Assembly (NCBI GenBank): GCA_036382775.1
Contig: DASVHD010000029.1
Span: 1-64,000 of the forward strand
Direction of reading: 5' to 3'
Source: a bacterium
GTDB taxonomy: Bacteria; Hydrothermota; Tepidihabitantia; SM23-42; JAOAFX01
DNA: 64,000 bases
Shown: positions 45,675 to 56,572 of the stretch, piece by piece
How the letters are laid out: the number at the start of each line of letters is the position of its first letter
How positions within the stretch are numbered: position 1 is the stretch's first letter
Made by a program: the position numbers and the translations under genes
Notes under the pieces: model-generated
Told to the model about the DNA's origin: nothing
What the model saw: the letters and a program-made list of their open reading frames with translations, nothing else
Databases searched by the model: none

Positions 45675-45702
45675 ATTATACAGATTTTTTCAATACCGTC
45701 AA
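45675..45702 (-). promoter_or_regulatory. promoter of guaB
   Basis: On the minus strand TTGACG (45702-45697), 16-bp spacer, TATAAT (45680-45675), five bases before the guaB ATG; leaderless start expected. Confidence 0.77.
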
Positions 45703-45826
45703 GGGCAATTTATTATTCTCCTTTTCATCACAAAAGCCCATAATAATCCTCCTTCGATGGAAACCATAAAATATTCAATAAGAATTACATGTATGCCGCA
45801 GGGGGATATATGATTCATGGGGCAAT

Positions 45827-46907
45827 GGGGTCAAATCTTCACATTATACATTTTTCAGATTCGCTTTTATCTTGGCTTCAAGCTTGATGAATTGTTCCTT
45901 CAACTTTTTTTCTTTCGCCAACTTGACCTGCAGGCGTTTGCGCATCATATGCACAGAGATATAGTCAATGCCGCCTAACAATTCACCGATCTGCGATTGC
46001 GTTATACTGCAATGCCTGTATAACAACTCTGCAACCATGCCCCGCAGCGCACCATGGCGATGACGCGCATGCAATATATCCTCATTGATCCCGCACTCAT
46101 GTTTAATGATGTCTATCACCTGCAGAGGTTCCAGTGAAGCAAGGTGTAATTCACGATAAGCAGGTTGCTCACGTAAAGATTCGTGTTCGACGAACTGCTT
46201 TACTCTTGTAACAAAGTCCTCATCGCCAAGAATCAATCCGCCATGCGCATTTTTAAAAGGATTTTCTATATCCCGTTTTAATCCATCGGCTATGAACTCA
46301 GCGTATTGCCGGCGGTCTTTAATCATAGACAATAGTATGCTGTGTTCTACAAAACGCTCTTTTTTCTTTTCATCCAGATACCCCTTTAAACTACTCCAGT
46401 GATAATCCCTCGTAAAAATCCACTGCTTTTGGTAATTTTCTGTTGTTATTTTTTGCGTCCGTGCTGGATTTAAATGAAGATAGCGCGATACCTCCAAAAA
46501 ATAGGAGTCTACATCAATTAAAAATGCCTTATAACGACCTTGATAAAGATTACCGCAGCGACCATAGCGCCAATTGAACCAGCCCGTATAACAGATGTTG
46601 AAATGACGCATAAATTCTGCACAGTTCGCTTTCGGCGTTTGAATTAGCAAATGGAAGTGATTGGGCATCAAGACATAGGCATGCAATACTACCTTATATG
46701 TATTAAGTGATCCTTCTAGTAATGTAAGAAAACGCTGGCGGTCTCCATCACACAGGAAGATATTTCTGCGCTCGATCCCCCGGCATGTAATATGATAGTA
46801 TGCTCCAGGGTATTGAATCCTTAATGATCTCGCCACGCCGGAGTTTATTCAACATTGGTAGAAAGTCAAGCCTTATGTATTAATGTATAATGTGAAGATT
46901 TGACCCC
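45827..46907. mobile_element. Y1-transposase element with perfect 26-bp inverted ends
   Basis: The left end (45827-45852, begins GGGGTCAAATCTTCACATT) and the right end (46882-46907, ends GAAGATTTGACCCC) are exact inverse copies over 26 bases. They enclose one transposase gene. The element is 1081 bases long. The two ends being identical points to a recent insertion. No target duplication is obvious: the flanks are GGGGCAAT and AAGTTTAT. Confidence 0.85.
45844..46836 (-). CDS. REP-associated tyrosine (Y1) transposase
   Basis: The 330-residue protein begins MARSLRIQYPGAYYHITCRG and has the HUH motif MPNHFHLLIQTP, with the catalytic Tyr expected in the LYQGRYKAFLID region or just after. Residues 225-330 add a helix-turn-helix domain like DnaA C-terminus (CSITQSQIGELLGGIDYISV). 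Relatives, TnpA_REP, cut single-stranded DNA at hairpins. Its stop lies inside the left terminal repeat. Its codon use is more AT-rich than that of guaB beside it. Confidence 0.9.
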   Translation of the reverse strand: MARSLRIQYPGAYYHITCRGIERRNIFLCDGDRQRFLTLLEGSLNTYKVVLHAYVLMPNHFHLLIQTPKANCAEFMRHFNICYTGWFNWRYGRCGNLYQGRYKAFLIDVDSYFLEVSRYLHLNPARTQKITTENYQKQWIFTRDYHWSSLKGYLDEKKKERFVEHSILLSMIKDRRQYAEFIADGLKRDIENPFKNAHGGLILGDEDFVTRVKQFVEHESLREQPAYRELHLASLEPLQVIDIIKHECGINEDILHARHRHGALRGMVAELLYRHCSITQSQIGELLGGIDYISVHMMRKRLQVKLAKEKKLKEQFIKLEAKIKANLKNV

Positions 46908-46928
46908 AAGTTTATTTCATTTATTCAG

Positions 46929-47801
46929 TTATTCTTTTTCCTTTGACTTGCGGTTCAAAGGCAGGACCCCGGCCATTTCGCCGATGACGTTGACCAGTTC
47001 TGACCCGGCCGGCAGCACGATCTTCGCGTTGTGCGCCAGGGACGATTCCAGCGCCTGCAGCTTTCTCAAAAGCTGAGCGTTGCCAATGAAATACTTGTCC
47101 GCGGCTTCGTTCACCAGCCGGATCGCCTCGGCCTCGCCTTCGGCTTCCAGGATCCGCGCCCGCTTGATACCTTCGGCTTCCTTGATGCTGGCGCGCTTTT
47201 CGCCGTCGGCAGATGTCTCGCGCGCCGTCGCGTAGTCGATCGCGGCGATCTTTTCGTTCTCGGCCTTGACGACCTTGTTCATCGTGTCCTGAACGTCCTT
47301 GGGCGGGTCGATCTCCTTCAATTCGGTCCGGACGATCTCGATGCCCCAACTCTGGGTTTCTTCACGCAGGGTGTTGTGGAGCTCGGAGTTGATCTTACCC
47401 CGTTCACTGTTGGCTGATTTCAAGGTCAGGGTGCCGATGATATTCCTCAGGGTCGTGCGGGCGAGGTTAACGATCTGCCACTTGTAGTTATTGACATTAT
47501 ATAACGAGCTTTTTACGCTTTCTTCGTCGGTTTTGACCTTGAAATAAACCTGGGCGTCGACGCGTGCGTTCAGGTTGTCATTGGTGATGATCTCCTGGGG
47601 TTCGGCATCGACCATCAGTTCCGTAATATTGATCCGGTACATTTTTTCGATGATCGGCACGATCCAGTGAAATCCGGGGTTGGCAAAACGCACGTATTTG
47701 CCCAGCCTTTCGATCAAACCCCGGTGCGTGGGTCGCACGATCCTGATCCCGATCAGGAAATAGAAAAAAAGTACTATTATAAGCCATATCCACCAGTGCA
47801 T
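46929..47801 (-). CDS. SPFH/stomatin-like membrane protease-associated protein
   Basis: The 290-residue protein has one N-terminal membrane helix (2-20) and a Band 7 domain: VRPTHRGLIERLGKYVRFANPGFHWIVP, DAQVYFKVKT and LNxxLREETQSWGIEIVRTELKEIDPP. A coiled coil with Ala/Glu repeats follows (ADGEKRASIKEAEG). QmcA/stomatin-type proteins form cages on the inner membrane. GGGGG precedes the ATG. The Y1 element sits 22 bases after its stop. Confidence 0.88.
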   Translation of the reverse strand: MHWWIWLIIVLFFYFLIGIRIVRPTHRGLIERLGKYVRFANPGFHWIVPIIEKMYRINITELMVDAEPQEIITNDNLNARVDAQVYFKVKTDEESVKSSLYNVNNYKWQIVNLARTTLRNIIGTLTLKSANSERGKINSELHNTLREETQSWGIEIVRTELKEIDPPKDVQDTMNKVVKAENEKIAAIDYATARETSADGEKRASIKEAEGIKRARILEAEGEAEAIRLVNEAADKYFIGNAQLLRKLQALESSLAHNAKIVLPAGSELVNVIGEMAGVLPLNRKSKEKE

Positions 47802-47834
47802 ATTATTCCCCCTTTTTATTTTTAATTGCCATCA

Positions 47835-47862
47835 ATTATAACGCAATAATTCCTGATGTCAA
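47835..47862 (-). promoter_or_regulatory. promoter of the stomatin-like gene
   Basis: On the minus strand TTGACA (47862-47857), 16-bp spacer, TATAAT (47840-47835). The leader is about 28 bases with a G-rich ribosome site. Confidence 0.78.
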
Positions 47863-47936
47863 TCCGGAAGGATGAGAATCTTCATTCGATAGCAAATCAA
47901 CATATTCTTAGAATTTCAGTGGATGCGCTGCTACCC

Positions 47937-47964
47937 TTGACATTTTTCGTCTGGTGCTTAGAAT
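47937..47964 (+). promoter_or_regulatory. promoter of the secreted-protein remnant
   Basis: TTGACA (47937-47942), 16-bp spacer, TAGAAT (47959-47964). It precedes the ATG at 47989 by 24 bases, with AAGGA between. Confidence 0.68.
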
Positions 47965-47988
47965 ATGATAAGTATCAAGGACGTAGAA

Positions 47989-48601
47989 ATGAGCAAAATA
48001 AATAGCATCATATTGTTGATCTTTATCCCCATCATACTTAGAGGAGGGTATACGATTGAACTTAGAATACGAATTCTACAAGCTCATATTCATGTCGGGC
48101 AGTTATCCTTATGCACGGTTGGGCTATGCTGAAGCCCTATCCAAGACCGGCACAACCGTTATCTGGGATCAATGGAACTATAGACATATGTGTTACTGCA
48201 ACAACCTCTTTGGTTCACCGCATACCGAAGTCTGGACCAACTGGCCGGGCACCATGCAGGTTACGCATCCCGGACAGATCACCTGCCAGGTTGTTACTGG
48301 TGGCGGCGGGCAATCCCAGCAGACCGATAATCCACGACCGCGGCAACTGACCATTTTCTTGCCCACTGTCTCGGCCGATAAAAACATTTCTGTTAAATTC
48401 GGCATTCCCGCAGCAGGTAATGCCGAGCTAATCCTTTACAACGTGATCGGAACTGCAGTTTCAAGGATGGTCATGCACGACCTAAAACCTGGCTATTACT
48501 ACCGGCGTCTTGATGCGCACGGCATTCCAGGTGGCATATATGTACTCATGCTACGGCAAGACAGTGCTGTTGTCACTAAAAAAATCGTGGTCGTGAGGTA
48601 G
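47989..48601 (+). pseudogene. remnant of a secreted C25-like protease with sorting domain
   Basis: ATG 47989 opens a signal-peptide-like frame (SKINSIILLIFIPIIL) that soon stops. In another frame, from TTG 48056, comes a 181-residue piece that looks like the end of a gingipain-type C25 protease (CYCNNLFGSPHTEVWTNWPG is the catalytic domain's last part) plus a C-terminal sorting domain ending IVVVR. The join suggests that an internal deletion fused the two ends out of frame. The promoter and ribosome site are still intact. Confidence 0.6.
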
Positions 48602-48603
48602 CC

Positions 48604-50109
48604 ATGGGGATGCATGGACTGACAAGGGCTCTCGCAGTGGTCTGTATCACCGTTTTTCTGCTCTCTGCCCAACCGGATACGTTATGGACGAAAACCTACG
48701 GCGGGTTTAATGGCGACATTGCACGCTGCGTTCAGCAAACTAATGACGGTGGTTTCATATTGACTGGCGGCACGGCTTCCTATGGTGCTGGTGATATGGA
48801 CATTTATATTATCAGGACTGATTCGTTGGGCGAATCGCTGTGGACAAAAACCTACGGCGGCTTCTACAATGATGGCAGTGAATGGATCGAATGCACTGTC
48901 GATGGTGGCTATATGATCGCCGGTCGGCGCGGCAATGACGGTGGTAGTAACTCGGATGTCTGGCTGATAAAGATCAATTCCTTAGGCGACACGCTGTGGA
49001 CGAAAACCTTTGGTGGCGACGGTACAGAGGGCACATCCATGGCAAAACAGGTTACAGATACCGGATATATCGTTGTCGGTTTTACTAATTCCTCTGGTTC
49101 CGGTTTGAATGATCTTTGGTTATTGAGAGTCGATTCAGCTGGTGACACTATATGGACAAAAACCTACGGTGGTTCTTTGAATGACGGTGGTACGAGGGTT
49201 CTTCAAACATCAGACAAAGGCTACATGATTCTTGGCGGTACGTATTCTTATGGTGCTGGTCAGTCAGATGGCTGGATGATAAAAGCTGACTCCCAAGGGA
49301 ATGCTCAGTGGTCAAAAACATATGGCGGTACAAATTATGATTTTGTCTATGAAATGGTTGAAACGCAGGATCACGGTTATTTCATCACCGGTATGACTAT
49401 GAGCTTTGGCAACGGGCATGCGGACGCCTGGTTTATCAGAACCGATTCCTTGGGCGATACGCTGTGGACCAAAACCTTGGGCGATACCGGTTACGAATAT
49501 GCCGAGTCAGGCGTTCAGACGGCCGATGGCGGCTTCATTGCCTGCGGCTATAAAGAAACCAATTGGATTTACGATCTGTGGATTATGAAACTTGATTCCA
49601 CGGGCAACTGTTCGTGGACCAAAACGCTCGGGCATGGCTTTCATGAATACGGCCAATCGATCCGCCAGACCCGGGATGGCGGATATATCTGTGCCGGAGA
49701 TTATTATTATGCGTCGGGAAACTATGATATCTGGTTGATCAGGCTGGCAGCCGAGACATCAATCGCAGAGGACGATCAGCACCTTCTCAAGGATAGATGC
49801 AGCCAAGACCGCGTGGTAATCAATGCTTCTCCGAATCCTTTTAATTCGCATTTGCATATATATTACAATTTGGAGGAAATTGGCGAACCGAGGATTCCAG
49901 AATCGGGTCATACTGCCGCTGCACTAAAAATATATTCGGCTGCCGGCTGTTTAGTGAAACAATGGAATGAGCCGGCGGTCAAACAATCAACACACATCAT
50001 ATGGTCAGGTACTAACCAAAACGAACTGCCTGTGCCCTCCGGCATATATTTTATACAACTTGAAACGAATAATTATAAATGCGCAAAAAAGGTTGTTTTA
50101 CTCCGGTAG
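48604..50109 (+). CDS. secreted repeat protein with Por-type sorting domain
   Basis: The 501-residue protein has a signal peptide (ends near LLSAQP) and seven repeats of about 53 residues, each starting with a (L/I)WTKT(Y/F/L)GG-like motif and including a DGGF/Y strand. This fits a seven-bladed propeller. The C-terminal 90 residues hold NASPNPFNSHLHIYYN...LKIYSAAGCLVKQW...PSGIYFIQLE...KKVVLLR, a T9SS type A or FlgD-like sorting domain. It starts two bases after the remnant. The function is unknown; it is probably exported to the surface. Confidence 0.82.
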   Translation: MGMHGLTRALAVVCITVFLLSAQPDTLWTKTYGGFNGDIARCVQQTNDGGFILTGGTASYGAGDMDIYIIRTDSLGESLWTKTYGGFYNDGSEWIECTVDGGYMIAGRRGNDGGSNSDVWLIKINSLGDTLWTKTFGGDGTEGTSMAKQVTDTGYIVVGFTNSSGSGLNDLWLLRVDSAGDTIWTKTYGGSLNDGGTRVLQTSDKGYMILGGTYSYGAGQSDGWMIKADSQGNAQWSKTYGGTNYDFVYEMVETQDHGYFITGMTMSFGNGHADAWFIRTDSLGDTLWTKTLGDTGYEYAESGVQTADGGFIACGYKETNWIYDLWIMKLDSTGNCSWTKTLGHGFHEYGQSIRQTRDGGYICAGDYYYASGNYDIWLIRLAAETSIAEDDQHLLKDRCSQDRVVINASPNPFNSHLHIYYNLEEIGEPRIPESGHTAAALKIYSAAGCLVKQWNEPAVKQSTHIIWSGTNQNELPVPSGIYFIQLETNNYKCAKKVVLLR

Positions 50110-50183
50110 AATCTTCTTGTACACTACTACCGGATCAGCAGTATACAAACTGGAAAAAACAGACACCGTAGTGTCTCAATACC

Positions 50184-50984
50184 CTACTCAATGTTTTCCG
50201 GCTTTTGCGCCTTGTATCCGCTGATCAGGTACGCAGTGTGGGTGATCCCCCGCTCGCGCGGCCTGACCCCGCGCTCGCGGACCAGCATCTCGCGCTGCTG
50301 GTTCTCGCATACGCGGACCTTCACGAAACCATTCTGCAGCATGGCATCAACGGTCCTTTTCACCTGCTCGATGTTGGGGCTCAAACTTACCAGGTGATGC
50401 CCGTCCCTGAGCGCCCGCGCGGCGTGCGGGACGATCTCCCAGGGCTCGGGCACATCGATGAAGACCGCGTCAACATCGTCCTGGATAAAACCTTCCAAGC
50501 CTGCGTCGCGGCAAAAGAACTCGACATTCGCTTCACAGCCCGCCCTTACAATGTTTTTCTTGGCGTTTTCCAGGAATTCTTCTTTCCGTTCATAAGAATA
50601 TACCATTCCGTCCGGCGCCACGAATTTTGCCAGGGTCAAGGCCAGGGCGCCGCTACCCGTGCCGACCTCGATGACCCGCGAGCCGGGACCGACCGCGGTC
50701 TCCAGTAGAAGGTATCCAAAGTCCTTGGGGTAGACGATCGTCGTGGTCCGCCTGACCCTCATCATCATTTCGCTCGTGCTGGGTTTAAGGCAGTAAAACG
50801 GCGTGCCCAGATGCGTTCGACCGGCGAATCCGTATGGTTTACCGATGATGTCATCATGTTTAATGTCGCCGTAGTCGGTCGAGATCTTCAACCGGGGCTG
50901 TGCCTGTATCAGATACTCGCGTTTTTCATCAAGATAGACAAGGATCAACGATTGCGCCTGGATCGTGCGGTCTGACCGGGCCAT
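50184..50984 (-). CDS. trmI: tRNA (adenine58-N1)-methyltransferase TrmI
   Basis: The 266-residue protein has the TrmI layout: an N-terminal beta domain with IGKPYGFAGRTHLGTPFYCLKPS, then the SAM motif VIEVGTGSGALALTLAKFV and FCRDAGLEGFIQDDVDAVFIDVPEPWE. It methylates A58 in the T loop. It follows atpC by 13 bases and is probably the last gene of the ATP synthase operon. Confidence 0.9.
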   Translation of the reverse strand: MARSDRTIQAQSLILVYLDEKREYLIQAQPRLKISTDYGDIKHDDIIGKPYGFAGRTHLGTPFYCLKPSTSEMMMRVRRTTTIVYPKDFGYLLLETAVGPGSRVIEVGTGSGALALTLAKFVAPDGMVYSYERKEEFLENAKKNIVRAGCEANVEFFCRDAGLEGFIQDDVDAVFIDVPEPWEIVPHAARALRDGHHLVSLSPNIEQVKRTVDAMLQNGFVKVRVCENQQREMLVRERGVRPRERGITHTAYLISGYKAQKPENIE

Positions 50985-50997
50985 GATCTAAATAACC

Positions 50998-51432
50998 TTA
51001 TTGCGCGGAGCCGTAGTCCCCGCCCCGCGTTGTCCGGTGGCGTGCGACCTTGAGCCTTAGCAGTGAACGCTGCAGCGCGGCCACAGCATCGGTGTGGCTT
51101 ATACTATCAAGGTGCTTTTCCGCCAGCATTTTCCGCGCCCGTTCGCGCGCGCGCTCGGCCCGGTCAACATCGATCTCCTCGGCCCGCTCCGCGGCATCGG
51201 CAAGGAGGGTCACCTTGTTCATGGCGACCTGGATGAACCCGCCGGTGACGGTCATGAAACTTATTTCTTTGTTCTTCTTGATCTTGATCTCGCCCGGCGC
51301 GATCATGGTCACCAGGGGCACGTGATGCGCCATAATACTGATCTCACCCTGCGTGGTCGGCGTCGTCAATACGTCGATGTCGTCGGAAAACATCAGCCGC
51401 TCGGGTGTTACGATCTCCAGTTTGAATTTCAT
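50998..51432 (-). CDS. atpC: ATP synthase epsilon subunit
   Basis: The 144-residue protein has the epsilon beta-sandwich (LEIVTPERLMFSDDIDVLTTPTTQGEISIMAHHVPLV) and the C-terminal helical hairpin (EEIDVDRAERARERARKML). It is a little longer than usual at the C-terminus. It forms the central stalk with gamma and can inhibit ATP hydrolysis. Confidence 0.93.
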   Translation of the reverse strand: MKFKLEIVTPERLMFSDDIDVLTTPTTQGEISIMAHHVPLVTMIAPGEIKIKKNKEISFMTVTGGFIQVAMNKVTLLADAAERAEEIDVDRAERARERARKMLAEKHLDSISHTDAVAALQRSLLRLKVARHRTTRGGDYGSAQ

Positions 51433-51468
51433 GATGTCATGACCTTGGTTTTAAAGCCTTTGACCGGT

Positions 51469-52863
<1,395 letters not shown>

Positions 52864-53733
52864 TCATTGCTCCTCGATAACCAGTTTGCTGCTGGAAAGC
52901 TCGGTGAGCTCCTTGGTTATCCCTTCCTGACGGGCTTTATTATAGGTCAGGGTCAGATATTTGATCAGTTGCTGCGCGTTGTCCGTGGCGTTCCGCATCG
53001 CGATCATGCGGGCCGCGAATTCCGAGGTCTGTGATTCCAGGATCGAAGCGTAAACCTGGTATTCGATGATGCGCGGTACGAGCTGCGAAACAACCTCCTG
53101 GGCGGTTGGCTCGTAGATGTACTCGCCGGCCGCGGTTTCGGGACCTTCAACCCGGCCGCTAACTTTTTGCAGCGGCAATAACTTCAGCACGGTCGGTTTC
53201 TGCACCATATGGGAGATATAGTCGCCGTACACAACGTTTACCTCATCAACATTGCCACTCGTATATTCCTTGATCACAATCTGGGCGATCGGTCCGACCT
53301 GCAGGAAATTCACGGGCGCGCTCAGGCTGCTGAACTCGGCGATGACATTGTAACCACGGCGCATCAGGTAATCCCTTCCTTTTTTACCGATACAGATGAA
53401 GCTCGCGTGTTCCTTGTCCCCCGCCAGGTTCAGCGCTTCATGGATCACGTTCATGTTGAACGCGCCGCACAGACCGCGGTCCGATGTTAAAAGAACGACC
53501 ATGCAGTGCCGGCATTCGGGCCGGCTGCGGAGCAGGGGATGCAGTTCCCGTTCGGTCTTGGACGACAGGTCCTTGAGCAGGGTCCAGGCCAGCCGGGCAT
53601 AGGGACGTGACGCCAGGAGGGCACTTGAAGTCTTTTGCATGCGGGCGCTGGCGACCATTTCCATCGTCTTAGTTATCTTCTTGATGTTGTAGACCGAGCG
53701 TATGTGTCTGCGTATATCCCGAACCGACGCCAT
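52864..53733 (-). CDS. atpG: ATP synthase gamma subunit
   Basis: The 289-residue protein has the gamma ends: RRHIRSVYNIKKITKTMEMVASARM at the N-terminus, LTSDRGLCGAFNMNVI, and a C-terminal MIAMRNATDNAQQLIKYLTLTYNKARQEGITKELTEL helix. It is the rotor shaft. Three bases separate it from atpA. Confidence 0.95.
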   Translation of the reverse strand: MASVRDIRRHIRSVYNIKKITKTMEMVASARMQKTSSALLASRPYARLAWTLLKDLSSKTERELHPLLRSRPECRHCMVVLLTSDRGLCGAFNMNVIHEALNLAGDKEHASFICIGKKGRDYLMRRGYNVIAEFSSLSAPVNFLQVGPIAQIVIKEYTSGNVDEVNVVYGDYISHMVQKPTVLKLLPLQKVSGRVEGPETAAGEYIYEPTAQEVVSQLVPRIIEYQVYASILESQTSEFAARMIAMRNATDNAQQLIKYLTLTYNKARQEGITKELTELSSSKLVIEEQ

Positions 53734-53736
53734 TTT

Positions 53737-55251
53737 TTATCCCGCGCTGAATAAGGACTTGAATTCCTCGACCGCAGCCCGCAGCTTTTCCTCGGTTTCC
53801 TTGCTCAGGTCCTCGGTCTGCTTGATATCCTGGCCGATGTCCTGGTGCATGGAATCCATGTATTTCAAGAAATCCTGTTCGAATTTTCTCACGCGTTCGA
53901 TTGCGATATCGTCCATCATTCCGGAAATACCGGCGAAGACGATCATGACCTGTTTTTCCACCGGCATTGGCACGTACTGGTCCTGCTTGAGGATCTCGGT
54001 CATGACCTTGCCGCGCTGCAGCTGCTGGCGGGTAGCGGCATCCAGATCGCCGGCGAACTCGGCGAATGCCGCGACCTCGCGGAACTGCGCCAGATCGAGC
54101 TTCAGTTTACCCGCGACCCTTTTCATCGCTTTTAGCTGGGCTGCCGAGCCGACGCGCGACACCGAAAGCCCGACATTGATCGCCGGTCTGATCCCCTGGT
54201 AGAAAAGTTCGGGTTCGACATAGATCTGCCCGTCGGTAATGGAAATGACATTCGTGGGGATATAGGCGGTGATGTCGCCGGCCTGCGTTTCGATGATCGG
54301 CAGGGCGGTCAGCGAACCGCCGCCGTGCGCCTTGTTGAGCTTGGCCGCGCGCTCCAGCAGTCTTGAGTGCAGGTAAAAAATATCGCCCGGATAAGCCTCG
54401 CGGCCCGGCGGTCTTCTCAGCAGCAGCGATATCTGGCGGTACGACCAGGCGTGCTTGGACAGGTCATCGTAGACCAGCAGGGCGTCTTTTCCCTGGTCCA
54501 TGAAATACTCGCCCATCGCGCACCCGGCATAGGGCGCGATGTAACTGAGAGCCGCGGAATCTGACGATCCCGCGTTCACGACGATCGTGTAATCCATGGC
54601 GCCGTGATTTTGGAGCTCGTTCACGATCCGTGCCAGCTTGGATTCTTTTTGCCCGATCGAAACGTAAATGCAAAAAACATTTTCTTTTCTTTGATTGATA
54701 ATGGTATCGATGACGAGCGCGCTCTTGCCGGTCTGGCGGTCGCCGATGATGAGCTCGCGCTGGCCCCGACCGATGGCGAACATGCTATCGATCGCTTTAA
54801 TGCCGGTCTGGAGCGGGCGGTTGACCGGTTCCCGCTGGACAACGCGGGGCGCAATCTTCTCGATCGGATAATAGGCTTTTATTTTAACCGGTCCCTTGCC
54901 GTCAAGAGGTTTGCCCAGGGGGTTTATCACCCGTCCCAGCAATTCCGGTCCCACGCCGACCTCAAGGATCCGGCCGGTCCCTTTGACCTGGTCGCCTTCC
55001 TTGATGTTCTCGTAATCGCCCAGTACGATCGCTCCAATCCGGTCATTGAGCAGGTTCAACGCCACCCCGTACACGCCGCCGGGGAACTCGAGCATCTCGG
55101 ACATGAAACAATCGCCCAGGCCGTGGATCTGGGCCACGCCGTCGCCGAGTTCAATGACCGTTCCCACCCGTTCGACCGATACTTTCTTTTCAAAATCGAC
55201 GAGTTCCTTGCGCAGGTCGCTTAACATCCTGATCTTTTTGTCTTCACCCAT
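53737..55251 (-). CDS. atpA: ATP synthase alpha subunit
   Basis: The 504-residue protein has [20 protein letters not shown] (noncatalytic nucleotide site), [32 protein letters not shown] and [22 protein letters not shown], the alpha-chain signature. It forms the alternating hexamer with beta. Confidence 0.96.
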   Translation of the reverse strand: MGEDKKIRMLSDLRKELVDFEKKVSVERVGTVIELGDGVAQIHGLGDCFMSEMLEFPGGVYGVALNLLNDRIGAIVLGDYENIKEGDQVKGTGRILEVGVGPELLGRVINPLGKPLDGKGPVKIKAYYPIEKIAPRVVQREPVNRPLQTGIKAIDSMFAIGRGQRELIIGDRQTGKSALVIDTIINQRKENVFCIYVSIGQKESKLARIVNELQNHGAMDYTIVVNAGSSDSAALSYIAPYAGCAMGEYFMDQGKDALLVYDDLSKHAWSYRQISLLLRRPPGREAYPGDIFYLHSRLLERAAKLNKAHGGGSLTALPIIETQAGDITAYIPTNVISITDGQIYVEPELFYQGIRPAINVGLSVSRVGSAAQLKAMKRVAGKLKLDLAQFREVAAFAEFAGDLDAATRQQLQRGKVMTEILKQDQYVPMPVEKQVMIVFAGISGMMDDIAIERVRKFEQDFLKYMDSMHQDIGQDIKQTEDLSKETEEKLRAAVEEFKSLFSAG

Positions 55252-55281
55252 TATATTCCTTGGTTTGAGAACATTCTATCT

Positions 55282-55797
55282 TTAATCCTGCTGCAGCTGT
55301 TTGGCAAGTGTCTTCATTTTGGCCTTGATGCTGACATCGATCATGATATCGCCGGCGGTAATGACCATGCCGGCAATGATGCCGGGATCAACGATGTTGC
55401 GGATGACCAGCGGACGCTTCAGTTTCGCGCTGAACTTCTCCGCCAGCCGTTCCTTTTCGTCCGGTGAAAGCGGGAAGGCGGTTTTAACCTCAAGTTCCAG
55501 GATCCCGCTGGACTCCCTGGTCCGGCGGTAATTGCGGATGATACTGGTCAGCGTGCTCAGGGCGTTGCCGCGCACCAGGTAGAAAATAAAATCATAAGCC
55601 TGGTTGCTGATATAATCCTTGAAAAATTTCTTTAATGCTTTGACCTTTTCTTCAAACGGCACGCGGGGGTTCTCGAAATAGCCGCGGAGTCTCAGGGACG
55701 AGTGGATGGATGACTCAACCAGCTCCAGGTCGTTGAATACGGGGTCCAGGTCTTGCCCGGTCAATTGATCTTCAGTTCTGCTTGCCGGCTTTTTCAA
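55282..55797 (-). CDS. atpH: ATP synthase delta subunit
   Basis: The 171-residue protein has the C-terminal delta domain (VKTAFPLSPDEKERLAEKFSAKLKRPLVIRNIVDPGIIAGMVI). The N-terminal part lacks the usual YAxAL start helix by about 20 residues, so the first helix is shorter or diverged. It overlaps atpF by 26 bases. It joins the peripheral stalk to alpha. Confidence 0.87.
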   Translation of the reverse strand: MKKPASRTEDQLTGQDLDPVFNDLELVESSIHSSLRLRGYFENPRVPFEEKVKALKKFFKDYISNQAYDFIFYLVRGNALSTLTSIIRNYRRTRESSGILELEVKTAFPLSPDEKERLAEKFSAKLKRPLVIRNIVDPGIIAGMVITAGDIMIDVSIKAKMKTLAKQLQQD

Positions 55798-56296
55798 GCT
55801 CTTTCTCCACTTCCTTCACGGCTTCATCCAGCAATGCCCGATGTGCCTGTTCATCCAGCGTCTTTTTGATCATGGATGTCGACAGCGCGACCACCATCTC
55901 GCCGACTTCCTTTTTGATATCGGCCATGATATTTTTCTTTTCCTGACTGATCTCCTGCATGGTCCGGTCAACGATCTTTCTCGATTCCTCGTTGGCGATC
56001 TCGATGATCTTTTTCTTCTCCTCATCCCCCAGCTTTGCCGCGTGTTCGACGATCCGGTGCGCTTCTTTCTTCGCCTCGTCAAGGTACACCTTGTGTTTTT
56101 GCTCCGACTCGCCAGCCTGGCGTTTCAGGTCCTCGGCAGTCTTCAAACCCTCCTCGATCTTCTGCGAACGGTCCTTGAATAGTTTCAGTATCGGTTTGTA
56201 CAGGAACCGGTGGAGAATGAAGAGCAGGATCAGAAAGTTGACGATCTGCGCGATCAGCAGCAGGGGGTTGATGCCTAACTTGCCCAGTGCTTCCAT
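55772..56296 (-). CDS. atpF: ATP synthase b subunit
   Basis: The 174-residue protein has one N-terminal membrane helix (about 12-32, LLIAQIVNFLILLFILHRFLY) and a long charged helix typical of b. It forms the stator with delta. It begins seven bases after the atpE stop. Confidence 0.92.
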   Translation of the reverse strand: MEALGKLGINPLLLIAQIVNFLILLFILHRFLYKPILKLFKDRSQKIEEGLKTAEDLKRQAGESEQKHKVYLDEAKKEAHRIVEHAAKLGDEEKKKIIEIANEESRKIVDRTMQEISQEKKNIMADIKKEVGEMVVALSTSMIKKTLDEQAHRALLDEAVKEVEKELEKAGKQN

Positions 56297-56303
56297 GACC
56301 GGA

Positions 56304-56540
<237 letters not shown>

Positions 56541-56572
56541 TTACATGAATTACCCATCATTAAATTAAAAAA

